Positions 55,155 to 63,889 of a stretch of 64,000 nucleotides of DNA are shown in pieces. The notes under the pieces are model-generated. The model did no database searches and was not told the DNA's origin. It worked only from the letters and a program-made list of their open reading frames with translations. Each line of letters starts with the position of its first letter. The first letter of the stretch is position 1. Origin of the DNA: Microglena sp. YARC (taxonomy: Eukaryota > Chlorophyta > Chlorophyceae > Chlamydomonadales > Chlamydomonadaceae); NCBI GenBank assembly GCA_022414725.1, contig CM039467.1, positions 17,368,011 to 17,432,010 of the forward strand. The letters are read 5' to 3'. A program made the translations under genes and the position numbers.

Positions 55155-57197
55155 GTGCAGGGGAGTTGCGTTCTGCGAAGCACATGCGCACTCGATCTCT
55201 TTTTGGGAGGGGAATCTAATGTAGAAACAATCCAATCGATTATGTATAAAGTGAAAACGATAATACAAGGCATTACTAAGACAAATCACTCAGGTAGTAT
55301 GGGCACTGAAGACAATACGGGATCATCATTTACCTCTGCTACTGCTTCTGATGCCCCCATGAAAAAGGGGCAGGATCTCGATACACTCGTGCAGAATCTG
55401 AGCATCCGTGTGCATCCGCACGGGGGGCACAGCATATACACCAAATACGGTCAGGAGGAAATCGACCAGTACAAGATCCAAAACGTGTCAGAGACTAAAA
55501 AGACATTAGACTCGCAGCATGGAAGGAATGTGGACTCCCTATACAATCTCGTGGACATTCTAGACGCACAAAGAGCCAGCGGATACGATTCATGGCTGAA
55601 GGTCGGGATGGCGCTGAAGAATACAGTCGACGCAGGAACCGACACTCAGCGCCTCAATATATGGAAGTCTTTTGCAAAAAAATGCCCCTATAAGTTCTGT
55701 GACACCAAGCACGAACATGTGTGGGCAAATCTGAAGCCGACAAATATCACTCTAGGGACACTCCGCTTCCTTGCCAAGCAGGATGACCCGATGGGGTACG
55801 CCGAATGGATCCTAAAATGGGACAACGCCAACAAACAGGGCGAGGAAATCGACAAGGATCGCATCATCAAAGACCTCAAGGTAAAGCTAGAATTGGCAAT
55901 TGACAACATGGTATCATTGAATGTCGTAAACGATAGCATCGAGTTCAAGATTGACAACGGAGCGAAAGGAGCCATCCACAAGAACAAATACATGGTGGAG
56001 GTAGATGAAATATATTATGGATCGATGATCGACAAGTTCCCAATCCATGAAGACCCAGGGTTCATCAAGAACGTGCCTATCGACCAAGGACCATTCGAAT
56101 GCGAGCTGCGGACCATGGATGGCAAAACAATTAACAGTGCCATCTTGAAGAGCACCGACGGCTTGCAAATCGCATTAATGAATATGGGAAGTGACAACCA
56201 ATACGTAAATGTGAGATCCAACACGAGCAACGCAACTATCCGAGACAAGCAGGTCATCAACACAATCCATAACATGATCTTCAAGGCGCAAGAGTCCCAC
56301 GCGAAGAACATGTACGGGATCACGCAGAACATCTTCCTGGTCAACACCATCAACATCAACATGAAGAGGGGAGATGATGATGATGATGATGACTCGTTTT
56401 CGTCATCAATCAAAGAGGATACGTTGGCGGAGAAGTTCATGGAGGCCGCACCAGAATTCTTCACCAGAATCAAGTGTGTGCCAAAACTCAACAGGAAAGA
56501 ATGCGTAGGTGACATGTACTACTGCGACCCTGCTACCAATCGCTGGTCGAACTTAAGCAACTTGATGATAATCAAAGTAATCAAACTCGAGTTCAAATCC
56601 AAATTCCCTGCTAAGAAGAATAACAAGACGAATAAGAAGATTCGGGGGTTTGTCGACACGGTTAAGGGGCGTTCTGTGTTACTTCAAGCCATCGCACTTC
56701 TCGTCCTAGACGAAACGTTCACCGATAACCTCGATGTCAACCCTGACCTCTTTGCGGTCAACAACGGTGTATTTGACAGCTTGTCGAGGGACAACGTAGT
56801 TTTCAGAAACGTAGAGATTACCGACAATATTAGCAGGTGTGCGAAGTGGGATTACCAGGGAGAGGAGGACACACACAACCTCCAAAGATGCATCTTCGAC
56901 AAACTACCGGTATCGATGACCGAGTGGAAGTCTGGTATTGCGGACAGCGCCAACCCCCTTGCCGAGTGGCTCGAGGAGGTGGTGGAGGTGACGGGGGAGT
57001 GTTCGGACGTGGTGTGGGCCGGGGACCTCAAGGCCCGGTGGATAGAGTCCCACTATGGACCCGCGGCAGCAGTCTTCAGCAACAGACTGGTCAAGGCATT
57101 CTTTTCTGGAAAACAGGGAATCGAGTGGAAAGATAGTGCAAGAATCGATACAATATGCAAAAAGGGAGTGATAAGGGGGTGTAAAATTGTTGGTTAG
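55155..57197 (+). CDS. D5-like primase, SF3 helicase core missing
   Basis: 680 residues from the first ATG; ATG at 55299 (MGTEDNTG) is equally plausible. A PriCT-2-type segment is at about 126-207 (SGYDSWLKVGMALKNT, then IWKSFAKKCPYKFCDTKHEH). Later comes the D5_N region with MYYCDPATNRWSNL (about 456-470) and NPDLFAVNNGVFDSL (about 530-545). The C-terminal domain has NPLAEWLEEVVEVTGECSDV and WAGDLKARWIESHYG. The SF3 helicase with Walker A/B motifs, expected between them, is absent: only about 40 residues separate the regions, in frame. D5-type primase-helicases start and unwind DNA in large DNA viruses. The N-terminal primase (AEP) domain is also not seen. Confidence 0.75.
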   Translation: MQGSCVLRSTCALDLFLGGESNVETIQSIMYKVKTIIQGITKTNHSGSMGTEDNTGSSFTSATASDAPMKKGQDLDTLVQNLSIRVHPHGGHSIYTKYGQEEIDQYKIQNVSETKKTLDSQHGRNVDSLYNLVDILDAQRASGYDSWLKVGMALKNTVDAGTDTQRLNIWKSFAKKCPYKFCDTKHEHVWANLKPTNITLGTLRFLAKQDDPMGYAEWILKWDNANKQGEEIDKDRIIKDLKVKLELAIDNMVSLNVVNDSIEFKIDNGAKGAIHKNKYMVEVDEIYYGSMIDKFPIHEDPGFIKNVPIDQGPFECELRTMDGKTINSAILKSTDGLQIALMNMGSDNQYVNVRSNTSNATIRDKQVINTIHNMIFKAQESHAKNMYGITQNIFLVNTININMKRGDDDDDDDSFSSSIKEDTLAEKFMEAAPEFFTRIKCVPKLNRKECVGDMYYCDPATNRWSNLSNLMIIKVIKLEFKSKFPAKKNNKTNKKIRGFVDTVKGRSVLLQAIALLVLDETFTDNLDVNPDLFAVNNGVFDSLSRDNVVFRNVEITDNISRCAKWDYQGEEDTHNLQRCIFDKLPVSMTEWKSGIADSANPLAEWLEEVVEVTGECSDVVWAGDLKARWIESHYGPAAAVFSNRLVKAFFSGKQGIEWKDSARIDTICKKGVIRGCKIVG

Positions 57198-57612
57198 ACA
57201 CGATTGAGGCTTTAGCATCATCATCCTCGTCGAACATCGTCCATCTGACGCGATCGAACACACGCCGTATTTCGAACCCTCGTACACTCGTAGACGAGTA
57301 TAAACAAGTCAGCGTACTCTTATTCACTAACTGACAACAGCACACTTCTTTATTCGATGCATTCACGGTACTGATGCTGAGGGACGAGACGGTCGAGCAA
57401 CGCCTTGACATCGTGGACACGGATGGTCTCATTGGCGGGGACCGTCCTCAAGTTCCTGTGGAAGGATTATGTCCCATTACAGTCGGACACATCTCGTCCA
57501 CAATATCAGACTTCCACTCTGTCATATAATGGAGTGGAAGTCTGATATTGTGGACGAGATGTGACGTCTTGTCAGCTTCAGTCTTCAACACCAAGCTGGT
57601 CAATGGTATTTA
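57198..57612. other. Intergenic interval with a 32-bp-arm hairpin
   Basis: 57488-57519 and 57532-57563 are perfect 32-bp inverted repeats with a 12-base loop. The right arm begins GAGTGGAAGTCTGATATTGT and resembles 56922-56945 of the primase gene. Minus-strand open frames from 57432 overlap the gene end and show no family. Confidence 0.8.
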
Positions 57613-57776
57613 ATGAGCGTTCCTGCCTCCCGGCCGATTTTGACTGGTTGCGAAACATGGTATGGAGCGGAATTGTGATTCCTTGGTGCTGATGTATCAA
57701 GCTAGCGAGTCGTTCAGGAGGCTCTAAATCCTGATTATAAATTTTAAAAAATCGGCCGGGAGACAGGAACGCCCAT
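57613..57776. mobile_element. 164-bp MITE, copy B
   Basis: Same termini and length as copy A, internal sequence in the opposite direction, flanked by TA at 57611-57612 and 57777-57778. Differences from copy A are few. Confidence 0.85.
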
Positions 57777-58238
57777 TATTTGTTCTTTGTTCTTTGCGGG
57801 CAAACAATAGAATGCAAGAATCGATAAAGGGGTGTCAACTTGTTTCACTGTACACGTACACACGCAAACGGAGGAACACAACACTCACTGTCGACGACGA
57901 TCGAAAAACATCTGAGTACACACGCAAAGAGAGGAGGAACACCAATGTCAGCCAATTAATCAGACTGAATACACAAGACACGCACGCACGCACTCTATCA
58001 CGACACATCATGCCGCATCCTCACATGCCGAGGCGGAGGCTTTCGCATACTCCTCGTCCACACGACACCACGGTGGCTTGCGCAGCCTCATCAATGCTCA
58101 TATTTATACAAGAGTCATAAAATGAAACCGCTTCGTGTTTAATAATGGTGTAGAAATCCACGGGGCAGTAAACATAAACCATACAAGTATAAACATATAA
58201 CTTCCATTCAATCATAAATCACCATTACACAACACGGC
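57777..58238. other. Intergenic interval with repeated modules
   Basis: Contains GGTGGCTTGCGCAGCCTCAT (58073-58092, also at 47157) and ATAAAATGAAACCGCTTCGT (58116-58135), which also follows the solo mariner ends. No gene recognised. Confidence 0.5.
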
Positions 58239-59284
58239 ATGAAGTCTGTTATTTCTACTGATGAGTTAACCGATCATATATTGAGGCGTCTCAAATGCGA
58301 AGAATGCAAATGGATTTTTGGGGGGTTGAGTTCTAATCCATGTTTAACATGGGGTGTGATACTCGCAAATCCTGACAAGGCATGGGATTGGAATGGTTGA
58401 GCAGAAAACAGATCATTACGTGGGAGATTGTCTCGAGTAACCCTAACAAACAATGGGATTGGGGTGGGTTGAGCATGAATCTCAACATCACTCAGGACAT
58501 TGTACTCAACAATCCTGACAAAATGTGGGATTGGTATTGGTTAAGTAGAAATCCATGCACTACGTTGGGTATGGTGTTGAGTTACCCATACAAAAAATGG
58601 AGTTGGTATTGGTTGAGTAGCAACCCGAGTATTACTTGGGGCGACGTACAATCCAACCCATATAAAACCATGGGATTGGAATATGTTGAGCACAAATCCT
58701 AACATTACATGGGATATTGTACAAACCAACCCACACAAACCATGGAAATGGATAGGATTAAGTATGAACCCTAATGTCACAATGGACATTGTACTCAACA
58801 ACCCAGATAAACCATGGGACTGGATATGTTGAGCAGAAACCCTAACATTACATGGGATATTGTACAGAACAACCCAGATAAACCATGGGATTGGATTGTA
58901 TTAAGCATGAACAAAAACATCACTAATGACGTTGTACTCAGTAACCCAGATAAACCGTGGAACTGGTATTATATCAGTACAAACCCGATCGTTACGTGGG
59001 AAATAGTACAAGCCAACCCAGGGAAATCGTGGGATTGGCGCGGGTTGAGTAGAAACCCCAACATCACGCTTGACATTGTACTAGAAAACCCAGATGAAGC
59101 ATGGGATTGGCGTGGATTGAGCACAAATCCCAACATGTTAATTAGCGACAAAGAAATTTATGGGATAGTGAAAAGACGTGAAGCAGCTATAAAGATACAA
59201 AAAAGTTGGAGACATGTAAATACCAACCCTATGTATCTAGTGTGTCGGAGTAGACTCTTGAAAGAGTATAATGAACTCATATAG
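58239..59284 (+). CDS. Tryptophan-repeat protein 2 (frameshifted)
   Basis: It starts MKSVISTDELTDHILRRLKC at 58239 and then has about a dozen repeats of the NPNITWDIVQNNPDKPWDW type. One-base shifts near 58395, 58666 and 58820 break it into four frames. The last, clean frame (58814-59284) ends with REAAIKIQKSWRHVNTNPMY and LLKEYNELI, the same IQ-like C-terminus as the protein at 45839-47092. The two are paralogues of the Nucleocytoviricota Trp-repeat family. Two of the shifts fall in TGGA(A)TATGTTGAGC-like sites. Confidence 0.8.
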
Positions 59285-59507
59285 GTAGGGTTTTGACCCC
59301 TTCAGAATTATTAGAGAATATAATGGAATAACAGGGTTTTCAGAGCGGAGAAGATTATTAGAGTATTATATAATATTGCAAAACGCCTGTGTCAGATGGT
59401 AATAATATATTTGAGTTCGCACTCAATTGCCCCCAATCCCATGGATTATCGGGGTTTGTTTGAACAATGTCAAAGGTGATGTTTGGGGGAATCCCAAATT
59501 CTGAAGC
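59285..59507. other. Intergenic interval
   Basis: AT-rich, with CCCCAATCCCATGGATTATC (59432), which looks like a reversed Trp-repeat fragment. No gene. Confidence 0.4.
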
Positions 59508-59653
59508 GACTGATGTTCGTAAACACATAAGTTTTTAACACAATTCAGAAACCATTCTTAACGCCAATTTTCTAACGGCGATGTCGTACATTCTTATTTA
59601 TTTCCATCTGATATATGTTTCATGTTTCATTTTACTGTTCCGCTGACTGTAGC
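59508..59653 (-). mobile_element. Mariner left-end fragment, reverse orientation
   Basis: Reverse complement of about 51927-52062: the inverted end plus the first codons of the transposase, including GATGTCGTACAT and CTGATGTTCGTAAACAC, with an inserted segment around 59545. Truncated inside the transposase. Confidence 0.7.
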
Positions 59654-59987
59654 GGTTGCAACAACCATTGCGCTTTTCATGTACTTCCACCGTCGTGCTG
59701 ATGCCTATCGTGCTGAAAATGAAGCTACTGCCCGGCGTGAGGCTGAGGACCGTGCCGACAATGAAGCTACTGCACGTCGTTCGGAAGCTAATGCCCGGCG
59801 TGAGGCAGAGGACCGTGCCGACAATGAAGCTACTGCCCGTCATGCGGCTGAGGACCGTCTCAGGCAAAAGTTGTTGTCGTTCTCGCCTGATGACGTTGTT
59901 GCTATGACTCCTAAACATATTGCGGAGTATAGGACGGCGTGTGCTTCGGTTGGGGTAGCATTTCATTTGGATCAGCATGTATTGTGA
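59622..59987 (+). CDS. Small membrane protein with charged repeats
   Basis: 121 residues. The first codons (MFHFTVPLT) come from the mariner end at 59628-59653. A hydrophobic segment VAVATTIALFMYF follows, then three imperfect repeats of EDRADNEATARRxEANARRE type, likely a coiled coil, and a C-terminal part with LSFSPDDVVAMTPKHIAEYR. A start at the internal Met (residue 20) would lose part of the membrane helix. Family unknown; similar short membrane/coiled-coil proteins occur in giant viruses. Confidence 0.5.
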   Translation: MFHFTVPLTVAVATTIALFMYFHRRADAYRAENEATARREAEDRADNEATARRSEANARREAEDRADNEATARHAAEDRLRQKLLSFSPDDVVAMTPKHIAEYRTACASVGVAFHLDQHVL

Positions 59988-60081
59988 ATAAATATATGTC
60001 ACCCGCCCCACACAGGACCTCTACGTGTGCAGCGTAGCACGGAGACACTGAAGTGAGCTTGCGACAAAATGGGACAAAGCA

Positions 60082-60297
60082 ATGGGTGGATTTCAGGGTC
60101 ACATCAAGAAAACAGCCACGACCCTAGAGTCCGAACTTGTGAAGGCGGTTCGTGGTCAGCTGGATGACAGCCAGTTGATTGGACTTAGCGACGTAATACT
60201 TTCCGCCGTTCATCGCCGTGTGCGTTGGCGACGCACCGGTCCTCTTGCATTCCGACTCGCATTTGCGAAGCACGTTGATCAAATTCATGGTCAATAG
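60082..60297 (+). CDS. Small unknown protein (71 aa)
   Basis: Reads MGGFQGHIKKTATTLESELV and continues with helical, basic sequence (RRVRWRRTGPLAFRLAFAKH). Intact with a clear stop. No family recognised. Confidence 0.4.
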   Translation: MGGFQGHIKKTATTLESELVKAVRGQLDDSQLIGLSDVILSAVHRRVRWRRTGPLAFRLAFAKHVDQIHGQ

Positions 60298-60360
60298 AAA
60301 GTTTCTCCATGAAAAAGGACTGAAGTGGTGGATCCTGATGTTTTGTACAATCCATAGCTG

Positions 60361-60381
60361 GGTTTAGGGTTTAGGGTTTCT
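60361..60381 (+). repeat. Interstitial TTTAGGG tract
   Basis: GGGTTTAGGGTTTAGGGTTT: two full plant-type telomere units with partial flanks. Too short to be a telomere; it may be a repair scar or chance. Confidence 0.7.
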
Positions 60382-60477
60382 CACTTGTGGGGAGTCTCGA
60401 AGCATACTGGGTCAAGGGCGTACCGTTTGCTCGCGAACAGGCGAGTCGCGCCCGCACCAACATGTACTTGAAAAGAG

Positions 60478-60669
60478 CTATCTTTGTTTTATTTTTTTGC
60501 CGTTGTTGCTTAATTTATCTACAAAAAGTGGTTCGTGTAGAATGTTGAAGAGGTTCTCGAAGATAAAAATAAGGGAAGCCCAGGATTTTGTATTCAACAA
60601 GCGCGGAGCCCCTTTCACCTCTTTCCCCCTGCGGGGCGACCGGAGGGGAGCCCACAGTTCACAGTTCAA
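60478..60669 (-). pseudogene. Short gene fragment with IFENLFNILH motif
   Basis: The minus-strand frame includes SLIFIFENLFNILHEPLFVD. A near-identical 9-residue core (IFENLFNLLH) occurs in the gene at 61674-62350 (about 62307-62278), so this is probably a broken paralogue. The plus-strand frame 60497-60913 over it includes the hairpin and is not convincing. Confidence 0.35.
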
Positions 60670-60689
60670 CAGTAAAATGAAACATCCAA

Positions 60690-60747
60690 AAACAAATAAA
60701 ACAAATAGACAACCGTTTTTTGTATTGTCTATTTGTTTTATTTGTTT
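60690..60747. repeat. Hairpin with 23-bp arms
   Basis: 60690-60712 and 60725-60747 are perfect inverted repeats (AACAAATAAAACAAATAGAC core) around a 12-base loop. It is preceded by ACAGTAAAATGAAACAT (60670-60686), which resembles a mariner end. Confidence 0.85.
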
Positions 60748-61061
60748 CAGCTTGGTTGGGTATCCAGGGCCACCACGTGGAGGTGCTGATTTTGGCCCCG
60801 TTTTGTTTCAAATACTTGAAACAGGAACACCTTCTCATCCAGATTACTTCTTGGTGTGGGACATCCCTTTGCGTGTTAACACAGGCTTGGCGACGAAAGT
60901 CGGGTTGTCATAAATGATGAATACCTTGGGTCGGGACGCAATGATTGCGAAGACGTCAGAGATTCCAAACATTTCGTATGACAGATGCAGTATATTAAGG
61001 GGTGTGAGGAGGTTGTTGTTGTATTCTTAACGTTCCGAAAAACCTTTCAATTTTTTTGTAT
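60748..61061. other. Short unassigned stretch
   Basis: A plus-strand frame reading VGYPGPPRGGADFGPVLFQI and ending at 60913 continues out of the hairpin. It could be a real C-terminal fragment (SHPDYFLVWDIPLRVNTG) but has no recognised family. Beyond 60914 nothing is seen. Confidence 0.3.
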
Positions 61062-61558
61062 TTAAAGATTCTCACACCACGAGATCGAGGACTCGGGGAT
61101 GATACCGGCACTCACCTGCCATAGCTGGTGCTTAGCCAACTGCTTCACCAACTTAATTCCGTTCTTGCGGGTCTCATAAGAAGTCTCAATCGTGTCTACG
61201 AAACGGTCAACAAGAACGTCACTTGTAAAAGCACACTGACGTAGGCAACTGAACTTTTCGAAAGAAAGAATATCCTCGATGTTCTTGCTACTACACAACT
61301 GAGCTAGGGCAATGGACAAATTACCGTTCGTAGTGCTCATAACCACTTGAAACCCCTCGCGACTGATGTTCATATGCAAAAGGGGGATGATACCCTTCAC
61401 ATAATCACTCGAGTGAAGGAAGCCCTCCTTCTCGGAAAAATGAATGTCGTGTGATGAGCGTTCAACATGAACACAGCCAGCTTAGCTGCAAAAGTCGCAT
61501 CTCCAGAATTCTTCTTACGTTTTGAAGTAGAAGAGGAATTGCGGGGTGTTGAAGACAT
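61062..61558 (-). CDS. Unknown protein, one frameshift
   Basis: The start frame from 61558 reads MSSTPRNSSSTSKRKKNSGD (basic, low complexity) and AAKLAVF. After a shift near 61480 a second frame reads FSEKEGFLHSSDYVKGIIPL through SREGFQVVMSTTNGNLSIAL to the stop at 61062. The latter frame is open well upstream of its first Met, which supports a single broken gene. I considered a clamp-like (PCNA) fold but cannot support it. Confidence 0.45.
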
Positions 61559-61590
61559 TTTACATACGCATGTATACATGTATAAAAAAA

Positions 61591-61622
61591 ATAGGAACGA
61601 CTCGCTACAGTCGGCGGAACAG
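61591..61622 (+). repeat. Solo mariner left end
   Basis: GGAACGACTCGCTACAGTCG plus GCGGAACAGTAAA, including the same 11 bases of MITE-like flank (GAACGACTCGC) seen at 51917. No element follows. Confidence 0.65.
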
Positions 61623-61673
61623 TAAAGTTGTATACAGGATGGACACAAAGACCGTATCGTAGTACACACCTTT

Positions 61674-62357
61674 TCATGCGCTCCGGCGTGATCCAGAGTT
61701 TGTGATCAACTCGTTCACTACCGCCGTGATGCCTTCGCATTCGAACACCAAGCTGTGATATGAATCGTCAGCATGGCAAACCGTATGTCTTCCGAAACTA
61801 CGCAGTGTGGCATACAATCCGATGCGGTCTCCGACATGCAACGGCGTGTCCCCAGTGGTGCATGACAGGCTGCATGTGCCCTCGCCAGCATCACTCGTGT
61901 CATAGATGGTGGTGTAACGAGGCACTAACACTGTGATGGTCCGTGGTGGCAGGAACACCGCCTCGTCCACATCAAACCATTTTTTGATCATGTCCCTTCG
62001 TAGGGCGTCTACCGCATGCCATGTGTGTTCGTCACCTATTTTGAGTTGCAGGGTGGCACCGGTCTTGAATGTGCCGTCGCCTGACAGACTGAATATCTCA
62101 ACGATTTCTCCCATAGGAATGTTGACAAAGGCGCACGGGACATAACTGGGGAACTTCTCACATGCACCGGTGGCATCTGCCCCGATCACGATCATATTGT
62201 TCTCAAATAAAGTGGGACACACCTTATACTCATCCAGACTGCAGATCGTTGCTTTTGGGGCAACGTTGGGGGTGCAGCAGGTTGAAGAGGTTCTCGAAGA
62301 TGATATTCCGAGTAGCCTCTTTGGTAAACCGTAATTCATCAGGGAGGAGCTCATTCG
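61674..62357 (-). CDS. Unknown protein, strand-rich
   Basis: An ATG near 62372 starts MPGPPNELLPDELRFTKEAT and NIIFENLFNLLH in one frame. After a shift near 62275 the main frame continues NVAPKATICSLDEYKVCPTL, then KIGDEHTWHAVDALRRDMIK, VFLPPRTITVLVPRYTTIYD and GDTPLHVGDRIGLYATLRSF. Alternating hydrophobic strands suggest a beta-rich domain. The apparent upstream extension to 62621 overlaps the neighbouring gene and is not credible. No family recognised. Confidence 0.45.
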   Translation of the reverse strand, partial: RMSSSLMNYGLPKRLLGISSSRTSSTCCTPNVAPKATICSLDEYKVCPTLFENNMIVIGADATGACEKFPSYVPCAFVNIPMGEIVEIFSLSGDGTFKTGATLQLKIGDEHTWHAVDALRRDMIKKWFDVDEAVFLPPRTITVLVPRYTTIYDTSDAGEGTCSLSCTTGDTPLHVGDRIGLYATLRSFGRHTVCHADDSYHSLVFECEGITAVVNELITNSGSRRSA

Positions 62358-62443
62358 GCGGACCTGGCATCCGAGCCGGGTGATGCAGTGTCTGGACTTT
62401 GAGGAAAAAGGTAAAAAAAAAACAGTTGTTCTCGAATAATTAC

Positions 62444-63055
62444 TTATTCGCGACCCTTGCAATCCTTGAGCAATGACACGATCCTGGGGATTGTGATGAG
62501 GAGGCGCTTTTGGCGCTGGATCTCTTTGTGCTCGATGTACTTTCGGTACGTGCGCTGGATCTTGCGCGCCGAGCACCACGATCGCAACCACTGGGACGCT
62601 ATGTGCTGTACAAAGTCCCATTCCATATTGACGAATCCATCAGATGACACCCAATCGATCATCTCGTCATCCACCTCAATGAACAGACTGCTTACAATCT
62701 TGCGTGTGATGTGAGGGTGATCGGAACAAAAAGGATCGTACGGGAAGACGGCTTCCAAACCAAGAAGCATGCCTTGGAAGCGGGGATCCCATATGATATT
62801 GTCCGGCGAGACTGTCATCAGATTGAGGATAAACAGCTTGGCGTGGTTTCCGTCTGTGTAGTCGTTGGCAGTCAATTCTCCGTAGCAGACCTTTTGTATT
62901 TCGTTGTCCCACGATTGAATGGCGAGCTTTGCAAGTACCTCCCAAACGCGCGCCATGGGCGGAATGAGTTCTCTTGCGCGATCGCAAAATGGATCCGACG
63001 GAACGCCCGAAGTGTCATTGGCAACATCGTTGTATAATTCAGTAAAGTTTGCCAT
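62444..63055 (-). CDS. Unknown protein with C-terminal IQ motif
   Basis: 203 residues, intact. The N-terminal and middle parts are helical in appearance (PPMARVWEVLAKLAIQSWDN, HAKLFILNLMTVSPDN). Near residues 165-178, SARKIQRTYRKYIEH is an IQ-type (calmodulin-binding-like) helix, similar in kind to the helix ending the Trp-repeat proteins. The upstream region is T-rich on the plus strand (63060-63130). Family unknown. Confidence 0.55.
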   Translation of the reverse strand: MANFTELYNDVANDTSGVPSDPFCDRARELIPPMARVWEVLAKLAIQSWDNEIQKVCYGELTANDYTDGNHAKLFILNLMTVSPDNIIWDPRFQGMLLGLEAVFPYDPFCSDHPHITRKIVSSLFIEVDDEMIDWVSSDGFVNMEWDFVQHIASQWLRSWCSARKIQRTYRKYIEHKEIQRQKRLLITIPRIVSLLKDCKGRE

Positions 63056-63280
63056 TGTGTTTGTGGGTATTTGTGGGTGTTTGTGGTGGTTATCGGTTTC
63101 TTTTATGACAATTCAGTCAATTTTTTTTTCACATGCGGCTTTCGCATGCCCCCCATCCGTCCATTCATTCTCACCCACGACACGGCGGCTTTCGAAGCCT
63201 CGTTGGCAATTTCATGCTGCATGGAATTTCTCTGAGCTAAACCCAATCTCCTGACTCTTCAGATACGCTTACTACAAAAA
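63056..63280. other. Intergenic interval with GGCTTTCGAAGCC module
   Basis: CCGTCCATTCATTCTCACCC, CACGACACGGC and GGCTTTCGAAGCC (63187-63199) form the fourth copy of the intergenic module. Confidence 0.6.
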
Positions 63281-63889
63281 CTAAACAGCAATCTGGTCCA
63301 GAACGACGAACATCTTCCTAATCTTCGTCGGCACATACTGAGCGTCGATTGTAGGAGATGCTGCGCGTAGCGCATTCGCGTCTGGCTCCCCTACCATACT
63401 TATTATGTTCTCTATCACGTCAGGTGGAATTGATGACAATAGGGTTGGGTCCAACTGTCTGGCAAGACAAGTGGTTTCGTTTGGGCAGAAGCGGATCACG
63501 GAATCGCCCACAACAGCGTCGGATGCAATGATGCGGGTTAGTCTCCTTTCTAATACATTCCACTCCACATAAATCTCAACAATGCATGCCCTCCGTCTAG
63601 GTCCATCCTTATTGTTCTCCCATGCTCGCATGTGCTCCAACAGTGTCAGTCTCCTCATAAGCGCACAGACGAGTCCGTTGAGATTGCATTTGCGGATATG
63701 AATATTCTCATGCCACATTTTTTGAGGGTCTAAGGGTATGCTATCGTCATTGACGTACACCTCTAACGCATTGCGTTGTAGAAACAAAACCTGCAAACTG
63801 TCAGGAAATCCAAACAATTGACGCACATCGGCATACCTTGCACATTGCACTCCAATGTTCAACGATTTAAAACCCACCTTGAAAGGCAT
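63281..63889 (-). CDS. F-box-like protein
   Basis: 202 residues, intact. The N-terminal two thirds are unassigned (VGFKSLNIGVQCARYADVRQ, LRRLTLLEHMRAW-type helices). Near residues 152-180, LLSSIPPDVIENIISMVGEP plus DANALRAAS fits an F-box-like helix set (L..iP.dvi..I...... d...l...s). F-boxes link targets to SCF ubiquitin ligases. The C-terminal position of the motif is unusual. The role is inferred only. Confidence 0.45.
   Translation of the reverse strand: MPFKVGFKSLNIGVQCARYADVRQLFGFPDSLQVLFLQRNALEVYVNDDSIPLDPQKMWHENIHIRKCNLNGLVCALMRRLTLLEHMRAWENNKDGPRRRACIVEIYVEWNVLERRLTRIIASDAVVGDSVIRFCPNETTCLARQLDPTLLSSIPPDVIENIISMVGEPDANALRAASPTIDAQYVPTKIRKMFVVLDQIAV

Noticed and set aside
61062..61558. 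PCNA-like sliding clamp
   Set aside because: Only a vague strand pattern (SREGFQVVMSTTNG) suggested it; no clamp signature could be supported.
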